Assembly (NCBI GenBank): GCA_027068435.1
Contig: JAMOTA010000054.1
Coordinates: 1-64,000 of the forward strand
Length of the DNA: 64,000 nt
From: Sulfurovum sp.
GTDB taxonomy: Bacteria > Campylobacterota > Campylobacteria > Campylobacterales > Sulfurovaceae
Reading direction: 5' to 3'
Made by a program: the position numbers and the translations under genes. Positions 17,797 to 25,912 of the stretch are shown here, one piece after another. Under the pieces are notes generated by a model. It saw only the letters and a program-made list of their open reading frames with translations. It was not told the DNA's origin and ran no database searches. Positions within the stretch are counted from its first letter, which is position 1, and the number at the start of each line of letters is the position of its first letter.

Positions 17797-20076
17797 CTAC
17801 ATTGACGGTCTGTAACGTTTAAACTCTAGTTTTAAACGATATGTTCCTTTAGCACCCTCTAGCTTAATAAACTCTCGTGCATGTGGAGTAGAGAGTTGGA
17901 TAGGTTCACGTGTACTCAGATTCTCTTCCCAGTTAATAATAGCCAAATCATCCACATAAAGATGGGCTTTTTTTGTATGGGTATCTTTCATACGGATGTA
18001 AAACTTTAAAGCTCTTGCGTTTTCAGCTAAATAGACAAGTATCTCATCAGACAAAACTTCATCTTTTGGCATAGGGATAGGGTACTCTATAGCTCTCCAG
18101 TCAAATGTACCACCTTGAGAGCTATGTAGAAGTGTACTTCCAAAAGTGAGATCACCAATACTTGCATGATAAGTTGACCCTATAGTAAATGGACGACTAT
18201 CTTTACCTTTAAAGTAGCCATAAAATGATAAACTTTTATTAGGTTTATTACCTGCATCTCCTATCGTTCTAATACGCTTACCAAAGTATAATAAAGCACT
18301 ATCTACCTGAGAAGCATCTCTCATGATGTGTGCAGAGACTTTACCTCGATGAGATACTCTACTAGAGGCTACAGCATCACTAAAATTCCAAATACTATTT
18401 TCATAATGTTGGGTATCTACATCATTATCCTCAAAAGAACCAAACCATAAGAGATCACGTCCCATACTAACGGTAAGCTCTTCATTCTCACTAGAGATAC
18501 TAGATAGAGAGTATTCAGAATTTACTTCCCCTCGTAAATCAATAACCACATACCCCTTATCTGAAATCGTAACCTCTTTAGTGATAAACGTCTTCTCTAT
18601 GGTATAGTTATTATCTAATGCCATATACTCTTGATAATGATAAGGAAAAACCATTAAATCACTCTCTAACTCTGTCTCTAGTAGTTGTGAACCATTACGA
18701 GATGCTTCTGAGATATGACGGATAAAACGATTGGCTAAATCACCCGTAAGAAGTTTTGGTATATACTCTTTTATATAGATAGGATAACCTACTGCTTTTG
18801 TAGTATCTGTACCATTCGTATCACAAACAAGTATATGAGAAAGCAGTGTATCAAGTCTATCTTGGTCAAAGATAAAATTACCCATTCCATACGCCATAAA
18901 AACACCATCTTTTTTCCCATATCCTTGAGCAGTATGTGGGTGATGTGAAACTACCAAAGAAGCGTTACTATCAATAGCACTTTTCATTAAGCCTAAAGAG
19001 ACAGAATTAGGTGCATAGGTGTACTCTATACCTCCATGAAATTGATAGACTGTAAAATAATTTAAAGTGTGTTCTTGATTTAAAACAGTTGCTATTTTTT
19101 CTTCATCATGTGCATTGGCCGCACCACCTTGCGTAGCAAAAGGATCATCGCTTTGACTGTCGTGTTCATGGGCTACATAAAGAACTTCATGTTTCTTCCC
19201 ACGTATAGATGTTGCACCTACAAAAGAGAAAGGCATCTCTTTAATCGTTGTACGGTATGGCATAAAAGCCTCTTCTACATTTACACCTGCACCACTGTGT
19301 GCTATAGCGTTTTCATCTAGTGCATGAAGGGTATCTATAAGTCCTATACTATTATAATCATATACATGATTATTTCCTAAAGTAACAAAATTAACATTCA
19401 AATCTTTAAGTAGTGGTAAAGAGAGATCGTTACTATAGTAGGCAAAATCTTTAGTTGGATGGATATCATCAAGTGTACTTTGACTTCTTGTAGCAATAGA
19501 TTCAAAATTAACAGTGGGGAAATCAACACTATGAAACAGTGGTCGTACAGGGTCAATCACCTCTTGACCACTCCCCACTAGATTAGAGACTTTTAGCGTA
19601 GCACCAGATACATCATTCTCTATAAACTTAATTGTTCTGTCTGGACTAGAAGGATCCATAAAACGTCTTGCAAATGATAAATCACCAGTAAATAATAAAC
19701 GAACATTTTCATCAGTTTTAGGCTTCAGTATAAAACTATCTTGCTGATTATCATCTACTGCATAGGTATATATCCCATCATAGTAGCCCTCTTTTTTTAA
19801 AATAATCATATCATTTGTCGCATCTATAGAAGAGAAATAAAATGCCCCATTGTCTTGAGTATAGACTTTAGTATCATGATACCTAAGCCTTACTTCTACT
19901 CCTGACAATGCAGAACCATCACTAGTGGATACAGTACCTGAGAAGCTCACTTTATTAATAACTATATCACTTTGTGTTTTTACATCTCCTCCATACTCTT
20001 CAGTACAAGCAGTCAATAAAAAAATAGAGATAATAATATAAATAGATAAAGATTTTTTTAAATGTAAATAAAACAT
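17797..20076 (-). CDS. CapA/PgsA-like lipoprotein (poly-gamma-glutamate capsule protein, metallophosphatase fold)
   Basis: The protein has 759 residues from the ATG at 20076, chosen because AGGAAG lies just upstream and the protein then begins with a lipoprotein signal (LLTAC, Cys24). An ATG at 20115 lies almost at the predicted transcription start. Domains in order: a carboxypeptidase-regulatory-like beta domain (about 40-115); the CapA metallophosphatase-like domain (about 128-460) with FTGDLSFARR (131), LGNNHVYDYN (about 230) and SHHPHTAQGYG (about 376); and a C-terminal beta-sandwich of about 200 residues. CapA/PgsA is needed for polymer transport in Bacillus. It is convergent with the CapB-like gene, completing a CapB-C-A set. 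The extra domains at both ends are unusual. Confidence 0.8.
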   Translation of the reverse strand: MFYLHLKKSLSIYIIISIFLLTACTEEYGGDVKTQSDIVINKVSFSGTVSTSDGSALSGVEVRLRYHDTKVYTQDNGAFYFSSIDATNDMIILKKEGYYDGIYTYAVDDNQQDSFILKPKTDENVRLLFTGDLSFARRFMDPSSPDRTIKFIENDVSGATLKVSNLVGSGQEVIDPVRPLFHSVDFPTVNFESIATRSQSTLDDIHPTKDFAYYSNDLSLPLLKDLNVNFVTLGNNHVYDYNSIGLIDTLHALDENAIAHSGAGVNVEEAFMPYRTTIKEMPFSFVGATSIRGKKHEVLYVAHEHDSQSDDPFATQGGAANAHDEEKIATVLNQEHTLNYFTVYQFHGGIEYTYAPNSVSLGLMKSAIDSNASLVVSHHPHTAQGYGKKDGVFMAYGMGNFIFDQDRLDTLLSHILVCDTNGTDTTKAVGYPIYIKEYIPKLLTGDLANRFIRHISEASRNGSQLLETELESDLMVFPYHYQEYMALDNNYTIEKTFITKEVTISDKGYVVIDLRGEVNSEYSLSSISSENEELTVSMGRDLLWFGSFEDNDVDTQHYENSIWNFSDAVASSRVSHRGKVSAHIMRDASQVDSALLYFGKRIRTIGDAGNKPNKSLSFYGYFKGKDSRPFTIGSTYHASIGDLTFGSTLLHSSQGGTFDWRAIEYPIPMPKDEVLSDEILVYLAENARALKFYIRMKDTHTKKAHLYVDDLAIINWEENLSTREPIQLSTPHAREFIKLEGAKGTYRLKLEFKRYRPSM

Positions 20077-20120
20077 AGCACTTCCTAAATAAAATATAAT
20101 TGGAACAATAAACACTACGC

Positions 20121-20126
20121 ATTATA
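20121..20126 (-). promoter_or_regulatory. -10 box of the capA-like gene
   Basis: TATAAT read on the minus strand. Transcription would start near 20114, leaving a leader of about 38 nt to the ATG at 20076 and excluding the upstream ATG at 20115. Confidence 0.45.
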
Positions 20127-20169
20127 ATATAATTTCTTTATATTTAGAAAAGCATAATAATGTTAGTAT

Positions 20170-20190
20170 ATTGTCTATATTATTGACAAT
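20170..20190. promoter_or_regulatory. Inverted repeat between capA-like and LRR genes
   Basis: ATTGTC and GACAAT are separated by 9 bp and sit between the divergent capA-like and LRR genes, about 40 bp before the LRR start codon. The position fits an operator or part of the LRR promoter (TTGTCT with a TTATAG box 17 bp on). No regulator can be named. Confidence 0.3.
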
Positions 20191-20226
20191 AATTATAGGA
20201 AAACCACACAAAAAGGAGACTATACA

Positions 20227-21471
20227 ATGTCTATAACAAAAAGCAAGTTAATCAACTTAACTGCCATCATTGGGATTTTTTCAGGTTCATTACTTTTCGC
20301 CGATGTACCCCCAGCAGAAAAAGAGGCTCTAGTTGCACTATACCAAACAAGCAATGGTGACAATTGGAAAAAGAACACACACTGGATGAAAGGTGACCCA
20401 TGTACAGATAAATGGTATGGTATTAGTTGTAATAGCGATAATACAGCTATTACAAAAATCAAACTTCATAGCAATAAGCTTACAGGTAGTATAGCTAATG
20501 AGCTAGGTGATCTTGAAGAGCTTCGTTACCTTTCATTAGGAAATAATAAGCTAACAGGTAAGCTACCACAATCTCTAGCACAGCTGTCAAACTTAACAGA
20601 TTTACGTTTATACAAAAATAAAATTTCAGGTCATATTCCAGAGAACCTTTCTGAACTTTCTAAACTTACAACACTTAATTTAAGTAAAAATAAATTAACA
20701 GGTCATATTCCAGCTTCTTTTGGATTATTATCTAATTTGAAATACCTTTCATTAGGTGACAATAATCTTAAAGGTATTATCCCTCCTCAATTAGGAGAAC
20801 TTTATAACCTTACAGAGTTAAAACTCTATAAAAACTGTTTTTATGGTGTGATACCTAGAAGTTTAGGAAACCTTTTCAATCTTAAAACACTTAATTTAAG
20901 TAAAAATATATTGACAGGTCATATTCCAGCTTCATTAGGTGAGCTTACAAACCTTACTTACCTTACACTTGGTGGTAATAAATTAGTAGGTCATATACCT
21001 AAAACATTAGGTAACCTTAGCAAACTTACAAACTTAAGACTCTACTCTAACAAATTGACAGGTAAAATTCCAAGAACATTAGGTGAGCTTACAAAATTAA
21101 AAACTTTACACTTATTCAATAACTCTTTAGTAGGAAGAATACCTAGTACACTAGGAAATTTAACTTTATTAGAGAGTCTTAAACTAGGGAAAAACCATCT
21201 TAGTGGAAAAATACCTAAAAGTATTACAGAGTTGATGAAACTTAAAGAGTTTTATGTAGAGAGAAATAAAATGATAGGTGCTATTCCTACTAATATGAAA
21301 GATATGTCTGAATTAAAATGTGTTAGACTTTATAAGAACTTTTTATATGCTAAAGATGATGAACTTAAAAAGTTTTTAAGTTCAAAGTCTAAATGTATTA
21401 CTAATGTTTATTATCAACCAAAATGTAAAGATCATTTATGTCATGAGCCTAATGTAGTTATGCATTTCTAA
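20227..21471 (+). CDS. Secreted plant-type leucine-rich-repeat protein
   Basis: The protein has 414 residues with a signal peptide (about 1-25) and a strong ribosome site (AAGGAG, 8 nt before ATG). After an N-terminal cap with a Trp/Cys pattern (NTHW..DPCTDKWYGISCN) come 12 complete 24-residue repeats plus one partial, of the plant receptor type (LxxLxLxxNxLxGxIPxxLGxL). A Cys-bearing C-terminal cap follows. The repeats cycle in threes (LSLG, LRLY, LNLS), and a 54-bp stretch at 20671 recurs almost exactly at 20887, 216 bp (72 codons) away. Such proteins bind ligands; the partner is unknown. It is divergent from the capA-like gene, so a surface role alongside the polymer is possible but unproven. 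Confidence 0.8.
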   Translation: MSITKSKLINLTAIIGIFSGSLLFADVPPAEKEALVALYQTSNGDNWKKNTHWMKGDPCTDKWYGISCNSDNTAITKIKLHSNKLTGSIANELGDLEELRYLSLGNNKLTGKLPQSLAQLSNLTDLRLYKNKISGHIPENLSELSKLTTLNLSKNKLTGHIPASFGLLSNLKYLSLGDNNLKGIIPPQLGELYNLTELKLYKNCFYGVIPRSLGNLFNLKTLNLSKNILTGHIPASLGELTNLTYLTLGGNKLVGHIPKTLGNLSKLTNLRLYSNKLTGKIPRTLGELTKLKTLHLFNNSLVGRIPSTLGNLTLLESLKLGKNHLSGKIPKSITELMKLKEFYVERNKMIGAIPTNMKDMSELKCVRLYKNFLYAKDDELKKFLSSKSKCITNVYYQPKCKDHLCHEPNVVMHF

Positions 21472-21516
21472 AAAGATACAATAGCGTATAAAATCGCTAT
21501 TGTATAAACTATCTTT
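21472..21516. terminator. Bidirectional terminator between LRR gene and acidic membrane protein gene
   Basis: An 11-bp perfect stem (ATACAATAGCG at 21476-21486 against CGCTATTGTAT at 21495-21505) with an 8-nt loop, extended by AAAGAT/ATCTTT arms. It lies between two convergent genes. Confidence 0.6.
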
Positions 21517-21524
21517 CAATACTG

Positions 21525-22697
21525 CTAATACAATCTTTCAATCATTCTTTTCATTGTTCTTTGTGCCTTTTTAAGCATCTGTACACTTGCTGTAGAAAGT
21601 CTACCCTCTTCTGACATAGAGATAGAGGTGAAATTTTGTAGAGAATTGATAAGATTTTTTGTCTCTTTCATCTCCTCTTTTGACTTTTCATGATAGTCTG
21701 AAAAATCCTCTTTTTCTTCTTCAAGATATAAAATACGTTGAAGTTTTCCTTTTTGCTCATTTAATATTACTTGGTAAGTATTAAGTGTTTTAATCGCATC
21801 TGTGATGTGTAAATCTACTCTATCCATTTCACTTTTACAGTCACTTTTATGTGCTGTATATGCTTCTGCATCTTCTAGTTGCTGTGTAGCAAAGTTAAGA
21901 TTTTTAGTAGCTTTTGTACTCACACGAATAGCATAAATAATACAAAAGACAAGAATCGTAACAAAAAGTACCAGTGCTAAACCAAAAAGAGGGTCACCAT
22001 TCATACCGATAAGTTTACCATACCAAGAGAATACAGGTTCAAGTGACTGCTGAGTAGGAACGGTTGTCGTATCAATAGTAATTCCAAGTTTTTGAATTGC
22101 AACATATACCATACCAACAAAAACACCAACAGCTAAAATAAGTGCCATAAGAAAACCTGTAAATTTACCACTAGAGACATCTTGTACAATTACGGGTTCT
22201 ACTTCTTCTTTGACTTCAAAAACTACTTCATCTACAATTACTTTTTCGTCAGAACCATCTTCATAACCGAGTGTAGTAAGTAACACTTCACACTCCTTTA
22301 ATCCCCCTTCGTTTAAAGCCTCTTTAGCTTCATCATACTCTTCTAAATCTTTTGCAAGTAAAAGCTGACACTCTTCCATCTGCATATCTGCATTATTTAC
22401 TATTACCTTAGCTTCTTCAACTAATACTGCAGCCATTTCACTATTTTTTAGTTCCCTAGTAGATAACTCTTCTTCAGTTTCAACTTCTTCAGCTTTTTGT
22501 TCATCATCTACTTTAGACTCTACATCTTTAGAAACTTCATCTGTAGTCTCATTTTCTATTTGAGCCTCTTCTTTAACTGCTTTTTCTATTAACTCTTTTT
22601 CTACTAACGCTTTTTCAGAGTTCTCTTCTGCTACTTCTGTCTCTAGTAATTCATCTTTTTTCTCAAGATTTTCTACTACCTTGCTCTCTTCTTTCAT
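21525..22697 (-). CDS. Acidic two-TM protein with C-terminal coiled coil, unknown function
   Basis: The protein has 390 residues and no recognised family. Residues 1-100 are almost entirely Glu/Lys/Val/Ala with a strong negative charge, likely an unstructured or long helical cytoplasmic segment. Two membrane helices (about 180-202 and 232-255) bracket a short loop. Residues about 270-390 are charged heptad-like helices, probably a coiled coil. The ribosome site AAGGA is 8 nt before the ATG. The gene stands alone between the LRR gene and rseP. A scaffold or membrane-organising role is possible, but nothing in the sequence proves it. Confidence 0.55.
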   Translation of the reverse strand: MKEESKVVENLEKKDELLETEVAEENSEKALVEKELIEKAVKEEAQIENETTDEVSKDVESKVDDEQKAEEVETEEELSTRELKNSEMAAVLVEEAKVIVNNADMQMEECQLLLAKDLEEYDEAKEALNEGGLKECEVLLTTLGYEDGSDEKVIVDEVVFEVKEEVEPVIVQDVSSGKFTGFLMALILAVGVFVGMVYVAIQKLGITIDTTTVPTQQSLEPVFSWYGKLIGMNGDPLFGLALVLFVTILVFCIIYAIRVSTKATKNLNFATQQLEDAEAYTAHKSDCKSEMDRVDLHITDAIKTLNTYQVILNEQKGKLQRILYLEEEKEDFSDYHEKSKEEMKETKNLINSLQNFTSISMSEEGRLSTASVQMLKKAQRTMKRMIERLY

Positions 22698-22804
22698 TTT
22701 ATCTATCCTTTCTTAATTAGTAATTTATATGATATTCTAATTTATATTTTACCTAAATTATTACTTATACTATTAATATATATCAATATTTTACAACACT
22801 TAGA

Positions 22805-22810
22805 TATAAT
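22805..22810 (+). promoter_or_regulatory. -10 box of the rseP operon
   Basis: TATAAT 32 bp before the rseP ATG, followed by a ribosome site (AGGAAC). No clear -35, as is usual for Campylobacterota promoters. Confidence 0.45.
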
Positions 22811-22842
22811 CTGCTTAAAATTTACATATTTATAGGAACATC

Positions 22843-23898
22843 ATGGGTATTATAGTTGCACTCTTAGTCTTGTCGGTACTTATCTTCTTTCATGAGTTAG
22901 GTCATTTTTCAGCTGCTCGTTTTTTTGGAGTACAAGTTGATGTCTTCAGTATAGGGTTTGGAAAGCGTTTATGGACAAAAAAAATAGGGAAAACAGAATG
23001 GAGCCTTTCTGTTATCCCTCTTGGTGGTTATGTTAAAATGAAGGGTCAAGATGACACAGACCCCACAAAGATAAGTTATGACGATGACAGCTACAACAGT
23101 AAAAAACCTTGGCAACGTATTGTTATACTTCTTGCAGGTCCTTTTGCTAACTTCTTAATGGCATTTTTTCTCTACTTAGCTATCTCTTACATGGGTGTAC
23201 CTAAACTACTTGCCTTTGTGGGTAGTGTAGGTGAAGATACTCCTGCATTTAAAGCTGGACTACAAAAAGAAGATAAGATAGTTCAAATAAATGGTGTAAA
23301 CATTCTTTATTGGGAAAACTTAGGAGAAGAGATTGCAAAGAGTAGAAGTAATCTAAGTATTTTAGTAGAGAGAGATAAAAAACTACTAACACTACAACTT
23401 CAACCAAAAGTAATAGAAGACGAAAATGTTTTTGGTGAAAAGATTACACGTCGCATCATAGGTGTAAGTCCTATGGCTGGAAAAACGACTACTGTTTACT
23501 ATGGTTTTACTGATGGATTCACTTATGCATGGAATGAGACAAAAAAAGCCAGTCTGCTCATCTTTCAAAGTCTACAAAAACTCATTACAGGAGTAGTCAG
23601 TACAGACAAGCTTGGTGGCATTATCACTATTGTAGATGTAACAGCACAAGCTAGTTCAGCAGGCATACTCTCACTCTTTTTCTTTACCGCACTCATCTCC
23701 GTAAACTTAGGGGTACTAAATCTTATGCCTATACCTGCACTTGATGGTGGGCATATCATGTTTAATCTTTATGAGATAATTAGTGGAAAAGCACCTAGTG
23801 AGAGTGTCATGTATTACATTACATTGGTGGGTTGGGGAATGCTCCTCTCACTCATGCTTTTAGGATTATATAACGATATAAATAGACTTTGGGGATAA
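22843..23898 (+). CDS. rseP: RseP/RIP-type membrane zinc metalloprotease (M50)
   Basis: The protein cleaves transmembrane substrates such as anti-sigma factors and leftover signal peptides inside the inner membrane. It has 351 residues, normal for the short Campylobacterota form with one PDZ domain. The zinc site HELGH is at 17-21, the PDZ domain at about 115-190, and the third zinc ligand in MPIPALDGGH near 300. It leads a run with yggS (10 bp gap) and the M23 lipoprotein gene (28 bp gap). Confidence 0.92.
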   Translation: MGIIVALLVLSVLIFFHELGHFSAARFFGVQVDVFSIGFGKRLWTKKIGKTEWSLSVIPLGGYVKMKGQDDTDPTKISYDDDSYNSKKPWQRIVILLAGPFANFLMAFFLYLAISYMGVPKLLAFVGSVGEDTPAFKAGLQKEDKIVQINGVNILYWENLGEEIAKSRSNLSILVERDKKLLTLQLQPKVIEDENVFGEKITRRIIGVSPMAGKTTTVYYGFTDGFTYAWNETKKASLLIFQSLQKLITGVVSTDKLGGIITIVDVTAQASSAGILSLFFFTALISVNLGVLNLMPIPALDGGHIMFNLYEIISGKAPSESVMYYITLVGWGMLLSLMLLGLYNDINRLWG

Positions 23899-23908
23899 AG
23901 GAGAAAAG

Positions 23909-24592
23909 ATGATATTAGATAAAGAAGTATTAAGAGCAAATTTAGATAAAGTAATTTGGAACATTGAAGAGGCACGTGTTGGGTTAAGTGAACACCACAT
24001 CGTACAACTTGTAGCAGTAGGTAAATACACAGCCATAGAGAACATAAGTACACTCTACTCTTTAGGACAAAGAGCCTTTGGAGAGAACCAAGTACAACAA
24101 CTCAAAGAGCGTTCAGCTCTCTTAGAAGAGTTACCTCTACAGTGGCAAATGATAGGCACACTTCAAAAAAATAAAATCAATAATCTTATTGATCTGAGAC
24201 CCTCTCTTGTTCAATCTATTGACAGCCTAGAATTAGCCAAAGAGTTCAATAAAAAACTCCATACTAAAGAGCATACTATGAACTGTCTTCTACAGCTAAA
24301 TGCTGCAAACGAAGAGAGTAAGTCAGGTGTAAGTAGTGAAGAGGCTTTTGACATATACCAAGAGATAAAAGAGAGTTGCCCTAACATTAACCTTAAAGGT
24401 CTTATGACAATAGGTGCTCACAGTGAAGATAAAAAACTTATACAACAAAGTTTTGAGACCACACACAGCATCTATGAAAAACTTGAAAAAGATGGTGCAA
24501 CTATCTGTTCTATGGGTATGAGTGGTGACTATGCACTGGCTATCAAATGTGGTTCAAACCTTGTAAGAGTAGGTTCTGCTATTTTTAAGTAA
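23909..24592 (+). CDS. yggS: YggS/PLPBP family pyridoxal-phosphate homeostasis protein
   Basis: This is a PLP-binding alanine-racemase-fold protein without known catalysis that balances vitamin B6 and amino-acid pools. It has 227 residues, the usual length. Family marks are the VAVGKY segment with the PLP lysine (about residue 36), FGENQVQ, WQMIGTLQKNK, GLMTIGAHSED and a final SMGMSGDYALAIKCGSNLVRVG-type phosphate site. Its position directly behind rseP suggests co-transcription. Confidence 0.9.
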   Translation: MILDKEVLRANLDKVIWNIEEARVGLSEHHIVQLVAVGKYTAIENISTLYSLGQRAFGENQVQQLKERSALLEELPLQWQMIGTLQKNKINNLIDLRPSLVQSIDSLELAKEFNKKLHTKEHTMNCLLQLNAANEESKSGVSSEEAFDIYQEIKESCPNINLKGLMTIGAHSEDKKLIQQSFETTHSIYEKLEKDGATICSMGMSGDYALAIKCGSNLVRVGSAIFK

Positions 24593-24620
24593 CACAAAAA
24601 GAAAGATAAAAGAGGTTTTT

Positions 24621-25856
24621 ATGAAAAAAGAGATACTTTGCTTATGTCTGTTAGCTACGCTAATGGTAGGGTGTGGAGGTGGAGAAAAAGCCAAAGAGCC
24701 TATTGCAAAACCTGAAGAGAGTATTATTCCAGAGATAAAAAAATCTTTTGATTTAAACGCTGCATGGCCACTATGTGGACGCATCACAGATAACAAACCT
24801 AATCAGTGGATTGAGACAGATGGTTGTCCTGAAGAGAGATGGGGAGAAGATTTTACAGATGAGCCATTCTCCTCAACGTATGGTCCAAGAAAAAAAGCAT
24901 CTTCTGCGTTTAGATACGACTTTCATAGAGGGCTAGATATCCCTACTCCAAAAGATACACCACTTTTTGCTATTAGTGATGGTACGATTATGATTGCTGG
25001 AGAGAGTAGTGTATATAGTAATAAATTGATACAAATCAGACATTACAAAAATGGTGAAAACAGCTGCGAGAAAGGCTGCTACTATAGTAACTATATGCAT
25101 CTATCTAAATGGGTAGTTTCTGAGGGTGACGTTGTAAAAAAGGGTGAGCTTATAGGCTACTCAGGAGAGAGTGTAAATGGTTCGGAGCATTTACATTTTG
25201 AAATCAGAAATACTTTAAATGACGAGAGTGCTTGGACAAGAGACCTAATACACCCACTCATTGTTTTACCATACCATGACAAAAGTGCAGAGAATATACA
25301 TCTGTCACTTGAAGTAAACACAGAAAATCTCATGCACCCTCTCATAAAAGTAAAAGTAGTCATGCCAAATACACAAGAGCTAGATTTAAATAAAATAGAA
25401 GTAAATATCTATAAAAAAGAGCATAACACTCTAACGCTTGTTGAGCAAGAGATATATAGTGGTGCAAAAACACCAGAGAATGAACCCTATGAGGTAAACC
25501 CTTCATCGTACGACATGATGAAACTCAATAGACAATATAGCTACAAAGATAGTTACACTTACCCATGGGAATCTTTTATGAGTGGTGGAGAGTACGAAAG
25601 TCCATACGCATTGGAACTACCTGCCACTTATGATGATACTGTACATTTAGATAAAGCAACTGCTGAAGATAAGACTATTGGAGAGTTTAATGGATGCATA
25701 ATAGACCCTAGTAGATTTAGTACTGCGTCAGATAACTATGAGTTAACCCTTACCTTTACAGAGTTAAAAGGCATAGAGTCAGGCGAAATGTGTGTAAAAG
25801 CAATAGCCTATGATATACTGGGCAATAAAACAAGTACCGTAAGCGACAACTGCTAA
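24621..25856 (+). CDS. M23 peptidase-domain lipoprotein
   Basis: The protein has 411 residues with a lipoprotein signal (LMVGCGGG, Cys18 region). The LytM/M23 zinc endopeptidase domain (about 85-215) shows HRGLDIPTPKD, the YMHLS segment and HLHFEIR, so the catalytic His/Asp set is complete. The C-terminal 200 residues are beta-rich and unrecognised. Such enzymes cut peptidoglycan peptide cross-links or act as amidase activators; intact metal ligands favour real hydrolysis. It is the last gene of the rseP run, before a strong hairpin. Confidence 0.85.
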   Translation: MKKEILCLCLLATLMVGCGGGEKAKEPIAKPEESIIPEIKKSFDLNAAWPLCGRITDNKPNQWIETDGCPEERWGEDFTDEPFSSTYGPRKKASSAFRYDFHRGLDIPTPKDTPLFAISDGTIMIAGESSVYSNKLIQIRHYKNGENSCEKGCYYSNYMHLSKWVVSEGDVVKKGELIGYSGESVNGSEHLHFEIRNTLNDESAWTRDLIHPLIVLPYHDKSAENIHLSLEVNTENLMHPLIKVKVVMPNTQELDLNKIEVNIYKKEHNTLTLVEQEIYSGAKTPENEPYEVNPSSYDMMKLNRQYSYKDSYTYPWESFMSGGEYESPYALELPATYDDTVHLDKATAEDKTIGEFNGCIIDPSRFSTASDNYELTLTFTELKGIESGEMCVKAIAYDILGNKTSTVSDNC

Positions 25857-25864
25857 GAGTTACA

Positions 25865-25896
25865 AACATGGGGCTAAACAGATTTAGCCCTATGTT
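25865..25896. terminator. Bidirectional terminator hairpin
   Basis: A 14-bp stem with one G-T pair (25865-25878 against 25883-25896, core GGGCTAAA/TTTAGCCC) and a 4-nt loop lies between the convergent M23 lipoprotein and cytochrome genes. It is followed by an 18-bp perfect palindrome (25894-25911). Confidence 0.65.
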
Positions 25897-25912
25897 TAAA
25901 GATCTTTAAACG

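Noticed and set aside
20113..20115. ATG at 20115 as start of the capA-like gene
   Set aside because: It would add 13 residues before the lipoprotein signal and sits at the predicted RNA start; AGGAAG supports 20076.
20461..21400. LRR-gene DNA repeats as a CRISPR array
   Set aside because: The 72-bp periodicity is in frame and codes for leucine-rich repeats; no constant repeat with unique spacers.
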